Positions 1 to 9,317 of a DNA stretch of 64,000 bases are shown here, in pieces. The position numbers and the translations under genes are program-made. Below the pieces are notes generated by a model. That model saw only the letters and a list, made by a program, of their open reading frames with translations, ran no database searches and was not told the origin of the DNA. Each line of letters begins with the position of its first letter. Position 1 is the stretch's first letter. This DNA is from Rufibacter glacialis (GTDB lineage Bacteria; Bacteroidota; Bacteroidia; Cytophagales; Hymenobacteraceae). The stretch covers positions 186,001 to 250,000 of the forward strand of contig NZ_VKKZ01000020.1 of assembly GCF_008271745.1 (NCBI RefSeq), given 5' to 3'.

Positions 1-291
1 GAACTGGCCCCCGGCATCTGTGGGATCAATGGATTGCCAGAAGATCTCCAGCACCTGGGGGTAAGAGATCACCGCGGGGTCAAAAAGTACCTGCACGGCT
101 TCGTAATGTCCGGTAGTTTCTGAGCAAACCTGTTCATAGGTGGGGTTGGGCACGTGCCCTCCGGTGTACCCCGACACCACTTCCAGCACCCCTTCATATT
201 TATGGAAAGGTTTTACCATGCACCAAAAGCATCCGCCCGCGAAGGTGGCGGTTTCGTACTTCTTTTCTTTATGATCAGTTGTTTCTTCCAT
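1..291 (-). CDS. msrA: Peptide-methionine (S)-S-oxide reductase MsrA, C-terminal part cut by window edge
   Basis: The enzyme reduces methionine-S-sulfoxide in damaged proteins using thioredoxin. The 97 codons visible here contain the hallmark GGCFWC motif near residue 20, whose first Cys is the catalytic residue, followed by the [17 protein letters not shown] and TGHYEAVQV blocks typical of MsrA. The ATG at 289-291 places the catalytic motif about 18 residues in. An in-frame TTG about 33 nt upstream is a possible alternative start. The gene runs off the left edge, so the C-terminus (with any resolving Cys or fused MsrB) cannot be seen. Family identification is firm. Confidence 0.95.
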   Translation of the reverse strand, partial: MEETTDHKEKKYETATFAGGCFWCMVKPFHKYEGVLEVVSGYTGGHVPNPTYEQVCSETTGHYEAVQVLFDPAVISYPQVLEIFWQSIDPTDAGGQF

Positions 292-376
292 GGCGGTTGG
301 TTGTATATCCGTATTAAACTCCTGTGCGGCCAATAAGTTTTAGCCGGGGGTTGTCCCCGCTTGTGCTTACCCGGAC

Positions 377-2227
377 TTATTTCCCCACGGTAGGCGTCAC
401 AATGGCATCTGGCAGAGCGGTGTAGATGGCGTCTAAGATACGTTGCCGGGTTTTGAGGGAGATGAGCTTGTTAGACACCTTCGGGTGCACCCGGTTAGAC
501 AGGAACACATACACCAATTGGTTTTTAGGGTCTACCCACACACAGGTGCCGGTGTAACCTGTGTGCCCGTAGGTGGCCGGCGAGGCAAGTTTAGAAGGGT
601 ACCCCTGCGTACTGTCTGGGTCCCAGCGGTCAAACCCAAGCCCGCGGCGGCTCAGGGAAGAATACTTCTGGGTGAACAATTGGACCGTTTCCGGCTGCAG
701 GTAGCGTTTGCCCCCGTAGGTGCCGCCGTTGAGCATCATCTGGAAAAGGATGGCCAAATCATTGGCGGTGGCAAACAAACCCGCGTGGCCAGAGATCCCG
801 CCTAACCGGGCGGCACCCCCATCGTGCACATACCCTCTCAGCAAGGCCTTCCTCAAGGAGGCATCCACCTCGGTGGGGACTATGCGGCTCTGCGGAAAGC
901 GGTCTAAGGGAAGATAACCGGCGGTTTGCATGCCCAGGGGCTGGTAAAACCTGGAGGCCACAAAAGAGTCAATACGCATATGGGCCTGCCGCTCCACGGC
1001 TTCCTTCAGATAATACATGCCTACATCGGCGTACACGTATTTGCCAGGGATTCCCATTTTGGCGTTGAGCATGCGGGGCCAGACCACCTCCTGGAAATAC
1101 TCTTTCCTGATGAAGGCGCTATCCCCGGCCTTCACCGGGTAGTTGGTGCTAAAGGTGGAAGCCACATCCTTTGGCCCCAACGGCAAATGCACCCCCGCCG
1201 GCAATCCCGACTGGTGCAGCAGCAGGTCCTTCAGTAAGATACCGGCTTTGTCAGTGTTTCTGGCGGATGGCACATAAAACCCATAGGTAGAGTCAAGTAC
1301 CAGCTTCTGTTGGTCATACAGGTTCATGACGGCCATGGTGGTGGCAGACACTTTGGTGATAGAGGCCACATCAAAGATATCTGAGATCTGGGTGGCCTGG
1401 GTACGGTCATAGGTATGGGCCCCGTAAGCCTTCTGGAAAATGACTTTGCCCTCCTTGGCGACCAACACCACCGCCCCTGGGGTGGCCTGCTCCCGAATGG
1501 CCTCGGCCACCAGCGCATCTATGGATGCCTGCAAATCTCCGCTCCTGATCCCTACTTCCTCGGGTACGCTGTACTTCAACCGGATGGCCTTGGTCTTGAA
1601 GCCTTGACCTTTCGCGAACTTGGGCGAGAAGGTGTCATCAAGGGTAGCCAAAGCCGGAACCCCTCCAAATACCAGCTGGGCCGCATAGTTGGCCGTGGCC
1701 GCGGAGGCTTTCTCAGACCAGATGATGGGGGCCGTTAAAGAGGCGGTGGCCGCCAGGGCAGATCCTTTGCCAAACACCGCCACCACCAGTTGCTGACGGT
1801 TTTCCAGCGTTTTCAGGAAAGTAAGCGTTTTTTCGTCAGTCAGGGAAGAGGCGCCCAGCTGCACAATCACGGTCTGGTACGGGGCCAGCTCCTGCAGCAG
1901 CGGCTGGAAAGAACCGCCTTGCACATAAGGTGCTGCCGGGAACGCTGTTACGGCGGAGTACTTGTTCAGGAGGCTGTCAAAGGTGGCGGCATGGGGCATT
2001 TCCAGAGCCACGCTGGCGATTTTCTGCTCCAGGTTCTGGAGAGGGATTACCCCCTTCTGATTGTTCAGCAGAACCGTGGTATGGCTGGCTTCTCTATGCT
2101 GCTGGAGCCAGGTCTGGCTTTTCTTGTTTTCGTTTTTCTGCGCCACCGTGCTGCAGGAAGCCCCAGCCATGAGGACTAACGTAAGGCAAACCTGCGCTAC
2201 CCTTTTTCTAAACGGATGATATAACAT
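377..2227 (-). CDS. Lipoprotein serine hydrolase: GH3 C-terminal-like domain plus class C beta-lactamase fold
   Basis: The 616-residue protein begins with a lipoprotein signal ending LMAGASC, so it is probably anchored in a membrane facing the periplasm. Residues about 45-210 (SHTTVLLNNQKGVIPLQ and onward) resemble the C-terminal domain of family 3 glycoside hydrolases. The rest is a penicillin-binding/beta-lactamase domain with SITK (SxxK nucleophile), YAD (YxN position) and HTG (KTG position). Larger Bacteroidota relatives carry a complete GH3 (NagZ-like) domain in front; here the catalytic GH3 barrel is absent and the signal peptide abuts the GH3-C remnant. An upstream ATG at 2317 would add 30 residues before the signal, so 2227 is preferred. 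Likely role: a peptidoglycan- or ester-acting hydrolase; substrate unknown. Confidence 0.85.
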   Translation of the reverse strand: MLYHPFRKRVAQVCLTLVLMAGASCSTVAQKNENKKSQTWLQQHREASHTTVLLNNQKGVIPLQNLEQKIASVALEMPHAATFDSLLNKYSAVTAFPAAPYVQGGSFQPLLQELAPYQTVIVQLGASSLTDEKTLTFLKTLENRQQLVVAVFGKGSALAATASLTAPIIWSEKASAATANYAAQLVFGGVPALATLDDTFSPKFAKGQGFKTKAIRLKYSVPEEVGIRSGDLQASIDALVAEAIREQATPGAVVLVAKEGKVIFQKAYGAHTYDRTQATQISDIFDVASITKVSATTMAVMNLYDQQKLVLDSTYGFYVPSARNTDKAGILLKDLLLHQSGLPAGVHLPLGPKDVASTFSTNYPVKAGDSAFIRKEYFQEVVWPRMLNAKMGIPGKYVYADVGMYYLKEAVERQAHMRIDSFVASRFYQPLGMQTAGYLPLDRFPQSRIVPTEVDASLRKALLRGYVHDGGAARLGGISGHAGLFATANDLAILFQMMLNGGTYGGKRYLQPETVQLFTQKYSSLSRRGLGFDRWDPDSTQGYPSKLASPATYGHTGYTGTCVWVDPKNQLVYVFLSNRVHPKVSNKLISLKTRQRILDAIYTALPDAIVTPTVGK

Positions 2228-2577
2228 TGCTTTGGTACTTGGAAACAGCGGAAGGGCTGGGCCCTGTTTTTTTGAGGGAAAGAAACACCTGTTCTTTCCG
2301 GGAATTGAAACGGTCAAGTTACTAAAAATTATGGCCCAGTGACCTGAAGTTCTTCTGGATATACCCCAAAGGCGTGAATTTGGGGGAATAAGAAAGCTTC
2401 ACTTCCCCATGAACCCCCAACTTTTTAATAGCGGATAATCTGCTTGATATAATTTTTAGCGCCTTGCCCAAGGGTGGGGTGTTTCCATTTTTCAGGTCTT
2501 CTCTCCTTAATTGGTTTACCCCGTGCCTGCTGTTGCGTATAGGATTTGGTATAGAATTTAAAAAACAGCCAAGAAAT

Positions 2578-3060
2578 ATGAGACTCACTCCCTCCACCAC
2601 AAACCAAAAAGCATTGGCCATGGGGGCCATTGCTGGCATGAGAGCCATGGTAGCCCCTGCTATTCTTTCCAACCACCTGTCCAACTCCCCAACCCTGTTC
2701 CTGCAAGGCTCCCAACTGGATTACCTGCAGAAGTCTGGGGTAGCGACCGGCATGAAAGTTTTGGCGGTAGCAGAACTGATTGGGGACAAGCTGCCCATGA
2801 CCCCCAACCGAATCAAACCCTTGCAGTTGGTGCCGCGGATTTTTTCCGGAGCTTTAGTGGGTGCTACCCTTGCGGAAGCCAACGGTGAAAACCGGGTGAC
2901 CGGGGCTTTGTTAGGGGTGGTAGGTGCCCTGGCCGCCTCGTATGCTTTCTTTTACCTCCGGAAGAACCTGGGCAAGATGATCGGTTTGCCAGATGCTTCC
3001 TTCGCCCTTTTAGAAGATGCCCTGGCCGTGAAAGCCGGTACCGCTATTCTCAAAGGTTAA
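2578..3060 (+). CDS. DUF4126 family membrane protein
   Basis: A 160-residue protein with several hydrophobic, glycine-rich segments (IFSGALVGATLAEA and LLGVVGALAASYAFFYLR) and the overall pattern of DUF4126, a family of small membrane proteins of unknown function. The ATG at 2578 is chosen over an upstream in-frame start at 2464 because homologous sequence begins only there (AMGAIAGMRAM follows closely). It is convergent with the MBL gene on the other strand and ends at a shared bidirectional terminator. No function can be assigned. Confidence 0.8.
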   Translation: MRLTPSTTNQKALAMGAIAGMRAMVAPAILSNHLSNSPTLFLQGSQLDYLQKSGVATGMKVLAVAELIGDKLPMTPNRIKPLQLVPRIFSGALVGATLAEANGENRVTGALLGVVGALAASYAFFYLRKNLGKMIGLPDASFALLEDALAVKAGTAILKG

Positions 3061-3110
3061 ACTCTAGGCAGATTGAAATAAAACTTTTGCCCAGAGGGGC
3101 TTCTTCCTTA

Positions 3111-3156
3111 AAAGGCCAAGAGCGCAAACCCCTTCGGGAATGCGCTCTTGGCCTTT
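3111..3156. terminator. Bidirectional terminator, 16-bp perfect stem
   Basis: AAAGGCCAAGAGCGCA at 3111-3126 pairs perfectly with 3141-3156 around a 14-nt loop. It lies between the convergent DUF4126 and MBL genes, and A/T flanks on both sides would let it serve both strands. Confidence 0.85.
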
Positions 3157-3176
3157 CTAAGTTAAGTTACTTGAGG

Positions 3177-4040
3177 TCAGGAAGCAGGCTTCTCGTGCCC
3201 ATCCACGAATTTGCCGTGTTTGGGTATGGCAATGGTGTCAAATTCCTGCACTAGTTTCTGCAATCCTTGCCGAAGCTCCTCTCCCGCCATGTACTTACCG
3301 TGGCCGGGGATGATCAGGTCCGGGTTCAGGGCCGCCAATTTTTTAACTGATTCCCAGGCCGCGGTCCAGTCGGTGGTAAGGTAGCGAGGCGGCCCCTGGA
3401 TCTCCTGGGTCTGCATGAGCACCTTGTAGAACGAATCCTGCTTGACGGTGATCACGGCATCAGCGGAGATGAGGGTGCGGTCCTTTTCCCGGAACAGCGC
3501 GATCTGCCCTGGCGAGTGCCCCGGGGTAAAAACCCAGTGCCAGTCCGGAAGTTCAGGAACTGTTCCGTCTTCGGGCAGCACCTGCAGGTTAGCCCCACTG
3601 ATGTTGATGGGCTCATGCGGATAGATAGAGGAAATCTTGGCCAGCATCCCGCCTTCTACCGTGGTGTCTGGTTCTGGGTAAGCCTGTTTCCCCGTCAGGA
3701 AAGGGAATTCATAGAGGTGTGCGTACACGGGAACATCCCAGGCTTCCAGCAACCCTACCAGGCTGCCTACGTGGTCAAAGTGACCATGGGTGAGGATGAT
3801 GGCCTTGGGACGCGCGCCCTCCCCAAAAAGGCTTCTGGCCAGGTCCAGGATTTCATCGGCGCATTTGGGCATACCGGCATCTACCAGCACCCAATGCTCC
3901 CGTGAGCCTATGATCACGAAGTTCACGATCTGGTTGGTGTAGTAATACACGTCGGGCCGCACCTGCCACCCTTTGCCAGAAGAGATGGAGGTCATGGGAA
4001 TGAACTTGTTATCGTCGCTTTGTTTCAAATTTGAATCCAT
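3177..4040 (-). CDS. MBL-fold metallo-hydrolase
   Basis: A 287-residue cytoplasmic metallo-beta-lactamase-fold hydrolase. The metal ligands are visible in order: THGHFDH (about residue 88), the TPGHSPG histidine (about 170), the SADA aspartate (about 192) and PGHG (about 246). The layout resembles glyoxalase II-like and lactonase-like members, with no signal peptide. The gene stands alone; the convergent neighbour shares its terminator. The substrate cannot be told from sequence. Confidence 0.9.
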   Translation of the reverse strand: MDSNLKQSDDNKFIPMTSISSGKGWQVRPDVYYYTNQIVNFVIIGSREHWVLVDAGMPKCADEILDLARSLFGEGARPKAIILTHGHFDHVGSLVGLLEAWDVPVYAHLYEFPFLTGKQAYPEPDTTVEGGMLAKISSIYPHEPINISGANLQVLPEDGTVPELPDWHWVFTPGHSPGQIALFREKDRTLISADAVITVKQDSFYKVLMQTQEIQGPPRYLTTDWTAAWESVKKLAALNPDLIIPGHGKYMAGEELRQGLQKLVQEFDTIAIPKHGKFVDGHEKPAS

Positions 4041-4488
4041 AAGAAGCTGGTTTAAAGGTTACCTGATTCTGTACCCATTGCATATTGGCCGCCCTGGTGT
4101 CGCAGGAGCCCAGGCAGTTTCAGGTAAGGCAGATTTCCGGTCAATAGACTTTGCGCCTTCTTTGAGAAAACCACCCCCTAAACGGGTACCGATCCCAAGC
4201 AATTAAACTTCAGGGCAAAGGCCCCTATGCCAAACAGCTGGGATATGGTTTATAAAACGAGTCCACCCAGGAAGGGTTTTGCCTATGGATTGGTTCTTAT
4301 ACGTTTTCAGGAAAAAGGGCGGGAAATTCTTAGCCTTATTGTCTAAAACTTGGTAGAAGCAAGTACATAAGTATGTTAACCCTTGCACAAGCCACCAGGA
4401 GGCATAATAGCCTTGAGAAAGACGGTGCAAAGGGCAGCTGCTGATGCTCGGCCCTGGATAAGAGATTAACAGGTTACGGCCCGGATTA
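4041..4488. other. Intergenic, no convincing gene
   Basis: This is a 448-bp gap between two minus-strand genes. A 97-codon minus frame at 4203-4496 has the composition of random translation (many Cys, Trp, Ser and Pro) and resembles no family I know. No tRNA-like T-loop or strong hairpin is apparent. Confidence 0.5.
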
Positions 4489-5106
4489 CTAGCCAACCTT
4501 GGGTAGTTCTGCTTCTTCTATAGTCAAGCGGAACTCTGGGACTTCCCGCACCTGCCCAGAAGCGAGATCACCTATAGTGATGGCGCCAATCCGTACGCGA
4601 ATGAGGCGCAGCGTGGGAAACCCCACCGCCGCAGTCATTTTCCGGACCTGGCGGTTTTTGCCTTCGGTGAGGGTGATGGACACCCAACTGGTGGGGCCAT
4701 GGCGGTCGTCGCGTACCCGGCGGGAGCGTTCAGGTATTTCTGGGGCCGGGTCAAGCAGCCTCGCTGTGCACGGGAGGGTAAAATAAGGCTGTTTCTCGTG
4801 GGTAATCTCTATTCCACCGGCTTGCAACCGGGCAAGGGCTTCTTGGGTGATGCGGCCATCTACCTGGGCGTAGTATTCTTTCTCTACTTTGCGCCCCCGC
4901 ACAAATTCGCTCATTTTACCGTTGGTGGTGAGCAGCAGCAAGCCTTCGCTGTCTTGGTCTAACCGGCCAATGGCCATGGTGCCGGCCGGGAAGTCGTACA
5001 ATTGGCCCAGCAGCTTCTTGTTTTTGGGGTTGCCTATGAACTGGCTCAGGTACCCAAAGGGTTTGTGCAGGATAAAATGACGGTGGTCGTTTTCAGGGTC
5101 AGACAC
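4489..5106 (-). CDS. rluE: RsuA/RluE-family 23S rRNA pseudouridine synthase
   Basis: This enzyme isomerises a uridine in 23S rRNA to pseudouridine. The catalytic aspartate lies in GRLDQDSEGLLLLTTNG (about residues 47-63), and the C-terminal KNRQVRKMTAAVGFPTLRL block is typical of the RsuA/RluB/E/F branch. At 205 residues with no N-terminal S4 domain it matches RluE-type proteins, which are shorter than RluB or RluF. It starts at ATG 5106 with HFILHKPFGYLSQF close behind, as in the family. The exact uridine modified is inferred from family resemblance only. Confidence 0.88.
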   Translation of the reverse strand: MSDPENDHRHFILHKPFGYLSQFIGNPKNKKLLGQLYDFPAGTMAIGRLDQDSEGLLLLTTNGKMSEFVRGRKVEKEYYAQVDGRITQEALARLQAGGIEITHEKQPYFTLPCTARLLDPAPEIPERSRRVRDDRHGPTSWVSITLTEGKNRQVRKMTAAVGFPTLRLIRVRIGAITIGDLASGQVREVPEFRLTIEEAELPKVG

Positions 5107-5483
5107 GAAGGATTCAGGAGGTGAAGGGCAAATTTCCGGAAATAAGGGCAGAAATGGAAATGGGGGTTTCTTTCCTCTTTAGAAGGAATAGCCTTTTGGC
5201 TGTGCCGTTTGTGCCCTATGCAGATGCGTTAGCGGAACAGCCATTTTACCTAGATTCAGTTTTGTGTATGCAGTATGTTAATCCCTTGGCTTTACCGCTT
5301 CTAGCGTTGATCCAGGAGCGGCTCTTTGCATAGCTGCTGCTAAGTGCTCACGGCCGCGAGGCCCCGCCTTCCGCCCTCGCGCTGTGCCCTCTACTCCGCC
5401 CACTTCGCTCTCGCTCAGGGGCGGTCGAGGCCTAGGCGCTCAAGCGAAAGGCTGGAAAAGGCGATGCGTCAAGGTATCCTGGT

Positions 5484-5516
5484 AGACCTCACAGGTTTTG
5501 AAAACCTGTGAGGTCT
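5484..5516. repeat. Perfect 16-bp palindrome with 1-nt loop
   Basis: AGACCTCACAGGTTTT (5484-5499) and its exact complement (5501-5516) flank a single G. It is not adjacent to a gene end, so it is unlikely to be a simple terminator. I recall very similar sequences scattered in Cytophagales genomes, which would make it a dispersed intergenic repeat. Confidence 0.75.
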
Positions 5517-5635
5517 TGGCTCTCTTCCTCAATGACTCGGATTAGCTTCAGGGCCTTTCAATTATTTATAACCGTTAGCATCAGAAATAAATCGGCATCT
5601 AAGAAAAGCCCTAGCCATCTTCCCTACTAAACTCT

Positions 5636-5684
5636 GGTTCAAGTTTTCAACTTGGACCTACTTTACCGGCAGTTTGTAACTGCC
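5636..5684. repeat. Two-hairpin dispersed repeat, copy 1
   Basis: Hairpin one is GGTTCAAGTT-TTC-AACTTGGACC (5636-5658, one G-T wobble). Hairpin two is GGCAGTT-TGT-AACTGCC (5668-5684, perfect). The same two-part layout, same order and same strand recurs at 34471-34520. Confidence 0.75.
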
Positions 5685-5888
5685 ATGCTATCCTTAACCT
5701 ATTATGGCGATGCTAATCTTCTATAATCAACGATAAATAAATAGCCGGTCAGGAAAGTAAATGTGCGCCATAAATTCCTCGTTTCCGGCAAAACAAACCC
5801 AAAGGCCATGATTACATCTTCGGCCTCCCATGGCTTGAAGTTTGCAACTGCACTTCTAAAGCCTGTTTCCCTCCTATTCCCATAAAAT

Positions 5889-6434
5889 CTAACCCAAAAG
5901 GAACTCCTCTACCACCGTGTAAATGGGGTGAGGTGAGGCTAATTGGGATTGCCAGAGGGCTAATGACTGCACGGGGAACAGTACTTCCTGATCAGGGATT
6001 ACCAGCGGAAGCTCCTGGGGAAGGCCTCCCTCTTTTTTGAAACGGCACAAGGTCACGTGCGGAATAAACTTTTCCTGCCTGGGCGGAACTGGGGAAAGAA
6101 CGGTGGCCAGATCTTTACTTATTTTGGAAAAGGGGTCGTTTTGCGCAAAACGGGCCCAAATCAGACGCGGTGCTTTCGGCTTAGGGCCCGGTTCCAGTCT
6201 TTCCAGGGCCAGCGTGAAAGGTTGATGTCGCTGTGCCACCTCGGCCAGTTTTTGTCGGATAAAGGAATCTTCCGTGGCCGGTACGTTCCCCAGAAAGTAT
6301 AGGGTGAGGTGCAGGTTCTGGTCCGGCACGGCTTTGATACCAGGCAGATCATACACGTGCCGCGCCTGCCCCAGGTAGGATTTCACTTCCTCTGGCACTT
6401 GGGCCGCCACGAATAACCTCAGTTGGTCCTGCAT
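5889..6434 (-). CDS. thpR: RNA 2',3'-cyclic phosphodiesterase (2H phosphoesterase)
   Basis: A 181-residue 2H-phosphoesterase that opens 2',3'-cyclic phosphates at RNA ends. The two HxTx motifs are HLTLYFLG (about residue 42) and HVTLCRF (about residue 127), at the spacing usual for ThpR/LigT. ATG 6434 (MQDQLRLFVA) matches the normal family N-terminus; an in-frame ATG at 6470 would add 12 residues without homology. It is flanked by long intergenic regions and is monocistronic. Confidence 0.88.
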   Translation of the reverse strand: MQDQLRLFVAAQVPEEVKSYLGQARHVYDLPGIKAVPDQNLHLTLYFLGNVPATEDSFIRQKLAEVAQRHQPFTLALERLEPGPKPKAPRLIWARFAQNDPFSKISKDLATVLSPVPPRQEKFIPHVTLCRFKKEGGLPQELPLVIPDQEVLFPVQSLALWQSQLASPHPIYTVVEEFLLG

Positions 6435-7226
6435 AAAAAGATTATTTTCAGTTTCTATTGCAATACGCACATCAGCCCTTCCACCGTTTCAGCTGCTGGT
6501 TTTTTCTAAAGCGAAACAGATAATTAAATTTCCGCTCAAAATATCTGTGGCACAGCCCACTATTTAGGAGGTAATTTTTAAAAATCACCCCTTTTTCCTC
6601 GGGCCGTTGGGGTAGCTTCCTGTTTTCAGTTTTTTCTTGCTTTTGGCTTTTCTTTGAAAAGCTCAAATTAGCCCAAAGAGATTCACCTAAGAAGGTCTGA
6701 TCTTATATGCTTAAAACGCAGGCTTCTCCCCTAACTACTTCAATCCCCATGAGCGGTTAAATTTGAGAAGAGGGAGGAATTTTTAGACGCTTTTTGCTTT
6801 ATCCTAATCACAGTTTTTCTGGTCTGAATTCTTAATAAATCTGGTTTTTAGGTAAATGGGTTTGTAACCGAGCAGGATATTTCCTCCTGACACCTGCCAC
6901 GTGTTTTTAGGCCTCTTTTTAAAAATGATAGAGGAAATAAAATGAAAAGAACTCCCTTTTCTTTTAACCATTCTTTTGCCCTTTTAAAGGAAAAATGCTA
7001 TTAAAGAATAAATACATGGGGAATTGTGCCTTAAAAAAATCTTCTTTCATCTTTTGAACACAGATGAGGCTGCAAATAGCTAAGAAGCTGTTTTTGGATT
7101 ATAATTTTCATATTCAACCTTATTTTAGTATAATTTTATAAATCCGGTTTACATTCTTTCCGCGTACATGGTTGGGTATAGCTTACTGATTAGTAAGATG
7201 TTAACAATTCCTAACTACTAAAGCTT
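6435..7226. other. AT-rich intergenic region, no gene supported
   Basis: This gap of about 790 bp lies between divergent genes (thpR leftward, DUF4331 rightward). It is AT-rich with many T and A runs. A 64-codon minus frame at 6472-6666 is low-complexity Lys/Arg-rich translation and is not called. The promoters for both neighbours must lie here, but no clear TAnnTTTG box was found. Confidence 0.5.
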
Positions 7227-9314
7227 ATGAGAATTTTTACCGGATTACCACCAAAAATCTGGCTCACAGGGTTGGCTGTTGCCATTCTGTTTGCCGCAGG
7301 GGTTAGCAGTAACTACCTGGAATCTTCCAGCCACCGGGAAGCCCCGATTATCGCCAATGACCCATTAGCGGATAATACGGACGTGTATGCTTTCCGCAGT
7401 CCTACCAATCCAAACAACGTGGTGATCGTTGCCAATTTCATTCCCTTCCAACTGCCCCACGGTGGTCCCAACTACTATAATTTTGGGGAAGACATTGCCT
7501 ATGACATCCATGTGAAGAACAATGCCCGGACAGATTACAGCGACGTTATTTACCGGTTTGAATTCAAGCAGGAAAATGAAGATCCTACCACTTTCTTCAA
7601 AATCAGACTGGGTAAGGAAAATGTAAAAGCCACGTACACTATCAATAAAAGCCTGGATGGCGGGAAAACCTGGAGCATGATCCTGGACAACGGACGTGTG
7701 GCACCTTACAATGTTGGTCCGCGGTCTATTGAAAGCGCAGTGGGCTTAAATTCTAACTATGATGCCTTGATGAGATCTTCCATCATGAGCACCACTGATG
7801 ATTCCAAAGTATTCTGTGGACCAGTTGATGATCCTTTCTTTATTGATGTGGGCGGTATCATGGACTTAGGCAATATCAGAGCCGCTAATGCCCCAGATGG
7901 CCTGGCCAAACTGAACGTGCATACCATTGCCATGGAAATCCCCATCTACCGGGTTACAGAATTCTTCCGGCCTATTGACCAGGCGTTTGATATTCTTGAT
8001 TCACGGTTCACCATTGGGGTGTGGGCTTCTGCCAGCCGTAAACAGATGACGGTAAGAAACACAGACGGTACCGTGACCCAATCAGGACCGTATGTGCAGG
8101 TTTCCCGCTTAGGTATGCCACTTACCAATGAGGTGATCATTCCCATTGGCCGCAAAGACGAATGGAACGCCACTCCTTCTACCATGGACAAGAAGGATTT
8201 TGAGCAGTATTTCGTGAACCCAGAGCTGGCCTTGTACATGGACGACTCTAAATTTGGCGGTGCTGTACCTGGTTTTGCCCCTTTGAGAATCCAAACCAAA
8301 TCACTGGGAAGATTTGACTTCCGGAACGGCGCCCCGGGCTTGTACCCATTGTACGGGAATCCGGCCACCTTTGGCACCGCCCTGGATCCCAACCTTTTCG
8401 GGAATTACCTGCTGAGACCTAACCAGCCACGGTCCGTGGATTTACTGCCGCTCTTTATGACGGGGGTACCTAACCTGCCGCCATACCAATTGGCGACTGG
8501 CAAAGGAGATAACCCGCTGGCCAAAGGCAAACCCTTCATCAACAACTTCCTGCCCACCTTTGGTGATATGCTGCGGATCAACATGGCTGTTCCGGTGACG
8601 CCCCGCAACTCCCCAGATTTCAGCAACCTAGGCTTGGTACAGGCAGCCGTGCTAGGGTTGACGGACCCACGGTTCAATACCACCACAGACCTCCAGTTTA
8701 TTCCTAACATGGACGGTTTCCCCAACGGGCGCCGCTTAGAGGATGATGTTACCCGCATTGAGTTGCAGGCAGTAAGTGGGGTGGTATTGGCGGCAATTGG
8801 CTTGTGGTATGATGACTATGTTCCTGGCGGTAGCCCTGTCACCCAAGACCTGGTAGATGTGCTGAGCTTTACCGAAGGGGTAGACAAGAACGACAAAGAG
8901 TTCCAGGCCCAGTTCCCTTACCTGGCTAAACCTTGGGAAGGCTTCCGTGATGGGCACATCATGATCAATTGTGACGTGAACGGCAACCCAGTGGCCGCCT
9001 CCACCCTCACCCCCGGCATGGGCATGAAGATGGCCACGCCAGACGTGATGCTGCAGAAGGTAGACAACTACCCTAACCCGGCCAGAGATGTCTCCACTTT
9101 CCGCTTTAAAATAGGGAAGGCCAGTAAAGTTAACATGCAAATCTATAATGAGGCGGGGGTATTAGTGGCCTCACCTTTGAAAGATGAACAAATGGCGGCT
9201 GGCGTGCATGAAAAGGTAGTGAATGTGAAAACCCTGAAAAACGGATTGTACTTCGCCAGAATCCAAACGGGGAAAGACTCCTTTTACACGGTTAAATTCA
9301 TTGTGAATAAATAA
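7227..9314 (+). CDS. DUF4331 domain protein with T9SS type A sorting domain
   Basis: A 695-residue secreted protein. An N-terminal hydrophobic segment (residues about 10-27) is followed by SSHREAPIIANDPLADNTDV, the signature opening of DUF4331. The DUF4331 body runs to about residue 610. The last ~80 residues (NYPNPARD, then MQIYNEAGVLV and NGLYFARIQTG) form a type IX secretion C-terminal sorting domain, so the protein should cross the outer membrane and be attached to or released from the cell surface. DUF4331 has no known activity. It is followed by a terminator, then a TPR protein and a TonB-dependent receptor on the same strand, suggesting a surface protein working with an uptake system. 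Confidence 0.9.
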   Translation: MRIFTGLPPKIWLTGLAVAILFAAGVSSNYLESSSHREAPIIANDPLADNTDVYAFRSPTNPNNVVIVANFIPFQLPHGGPNYYNFGEDIAYDIHVKNNARTDYSDVIYRFEFKQENEDPTTFFKIRLGKENVKATYTINKSLDGGKTWSMILDNGRVAPYNVGPRSIESAVGLNSNYDALMRSSIMSTTDDSKVFCGPVDDPFFIDVGGIMDLGNIRAANAPDGLAKLNVHTIAMEIPIYRVTEFFRPIDQAFDILDSRFTIGVWASASRKQMTVRNTDGTVTQSGPYVQVSRLGMPLTNEVIIPIGRKDEWNATPSTMDKKDFEQYFVNPELALYMDDSKFGGAVPGFAPLRIQTKSLGRFDFRNGAPGLYPLYGNPATFGTALDPNLFGNYLLRPNQPRSVDLLPLFMTGVPNLPPYQLATGKGDNPLAKGKPFINNFLPTFGDMLRINMAVPVTPRNSPDFSNLGLVQAAVLGLTDPRFNTTTDLQFIPNMDGFPNGRRLEDDVTRIELQAVSGVVLAAIGLWYDDYVPGGSPVTQDLVDVLSFTEGVDKNDKEFQAQFPYLAKPWEGFRDGHIMINCDVNGNPVAASTLTPGMGMKMATPDVMLQKVDNYPNPARDVSTFRFKIGKASKVNMQIYNEAGVLVASPLKDEQMAAGVHEKVVNVKTLKNGLYFARIQTGKDSFYTVKFIVNK

Positions 9315-9317
9315 TGG

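Larger units (their letters stand above)
5107..5888. other. 782-bp intergenic region with GC-rich block and palindromic repeats
   Basis: No gene is supported; a 70-codon plus frame at 5121 looks random. The stretch 5345-5460 is clearly GC-rich and full of CGC/GCG words. It is followed by a perfect 16-bp palindrome (5484-5516) and a two-hairpin repeat (5636-5684) that recurs at 34471. The rest is AT-richer and featureless. Confidence 0.6.

Noticed and set aside
4203-4496. 97-codon minus-strand frame before rluE
   Set aside because: Composition is random-like (Cys/Trp/Ser/Pro-rich), it overlaps the rluE end, and it resembles no known protein.
5121-5333. 70-codon plus-strand frame upstream of rluE
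   Set aside because: No family resemblance, no promoter or ribosome signal, in a repeat-rich gap.
6472-6666. 64-codon minus-strand frame next to thpR
   Set aside because: Low-complexity Lys/Arg-rich translation of AT-rich DNA.
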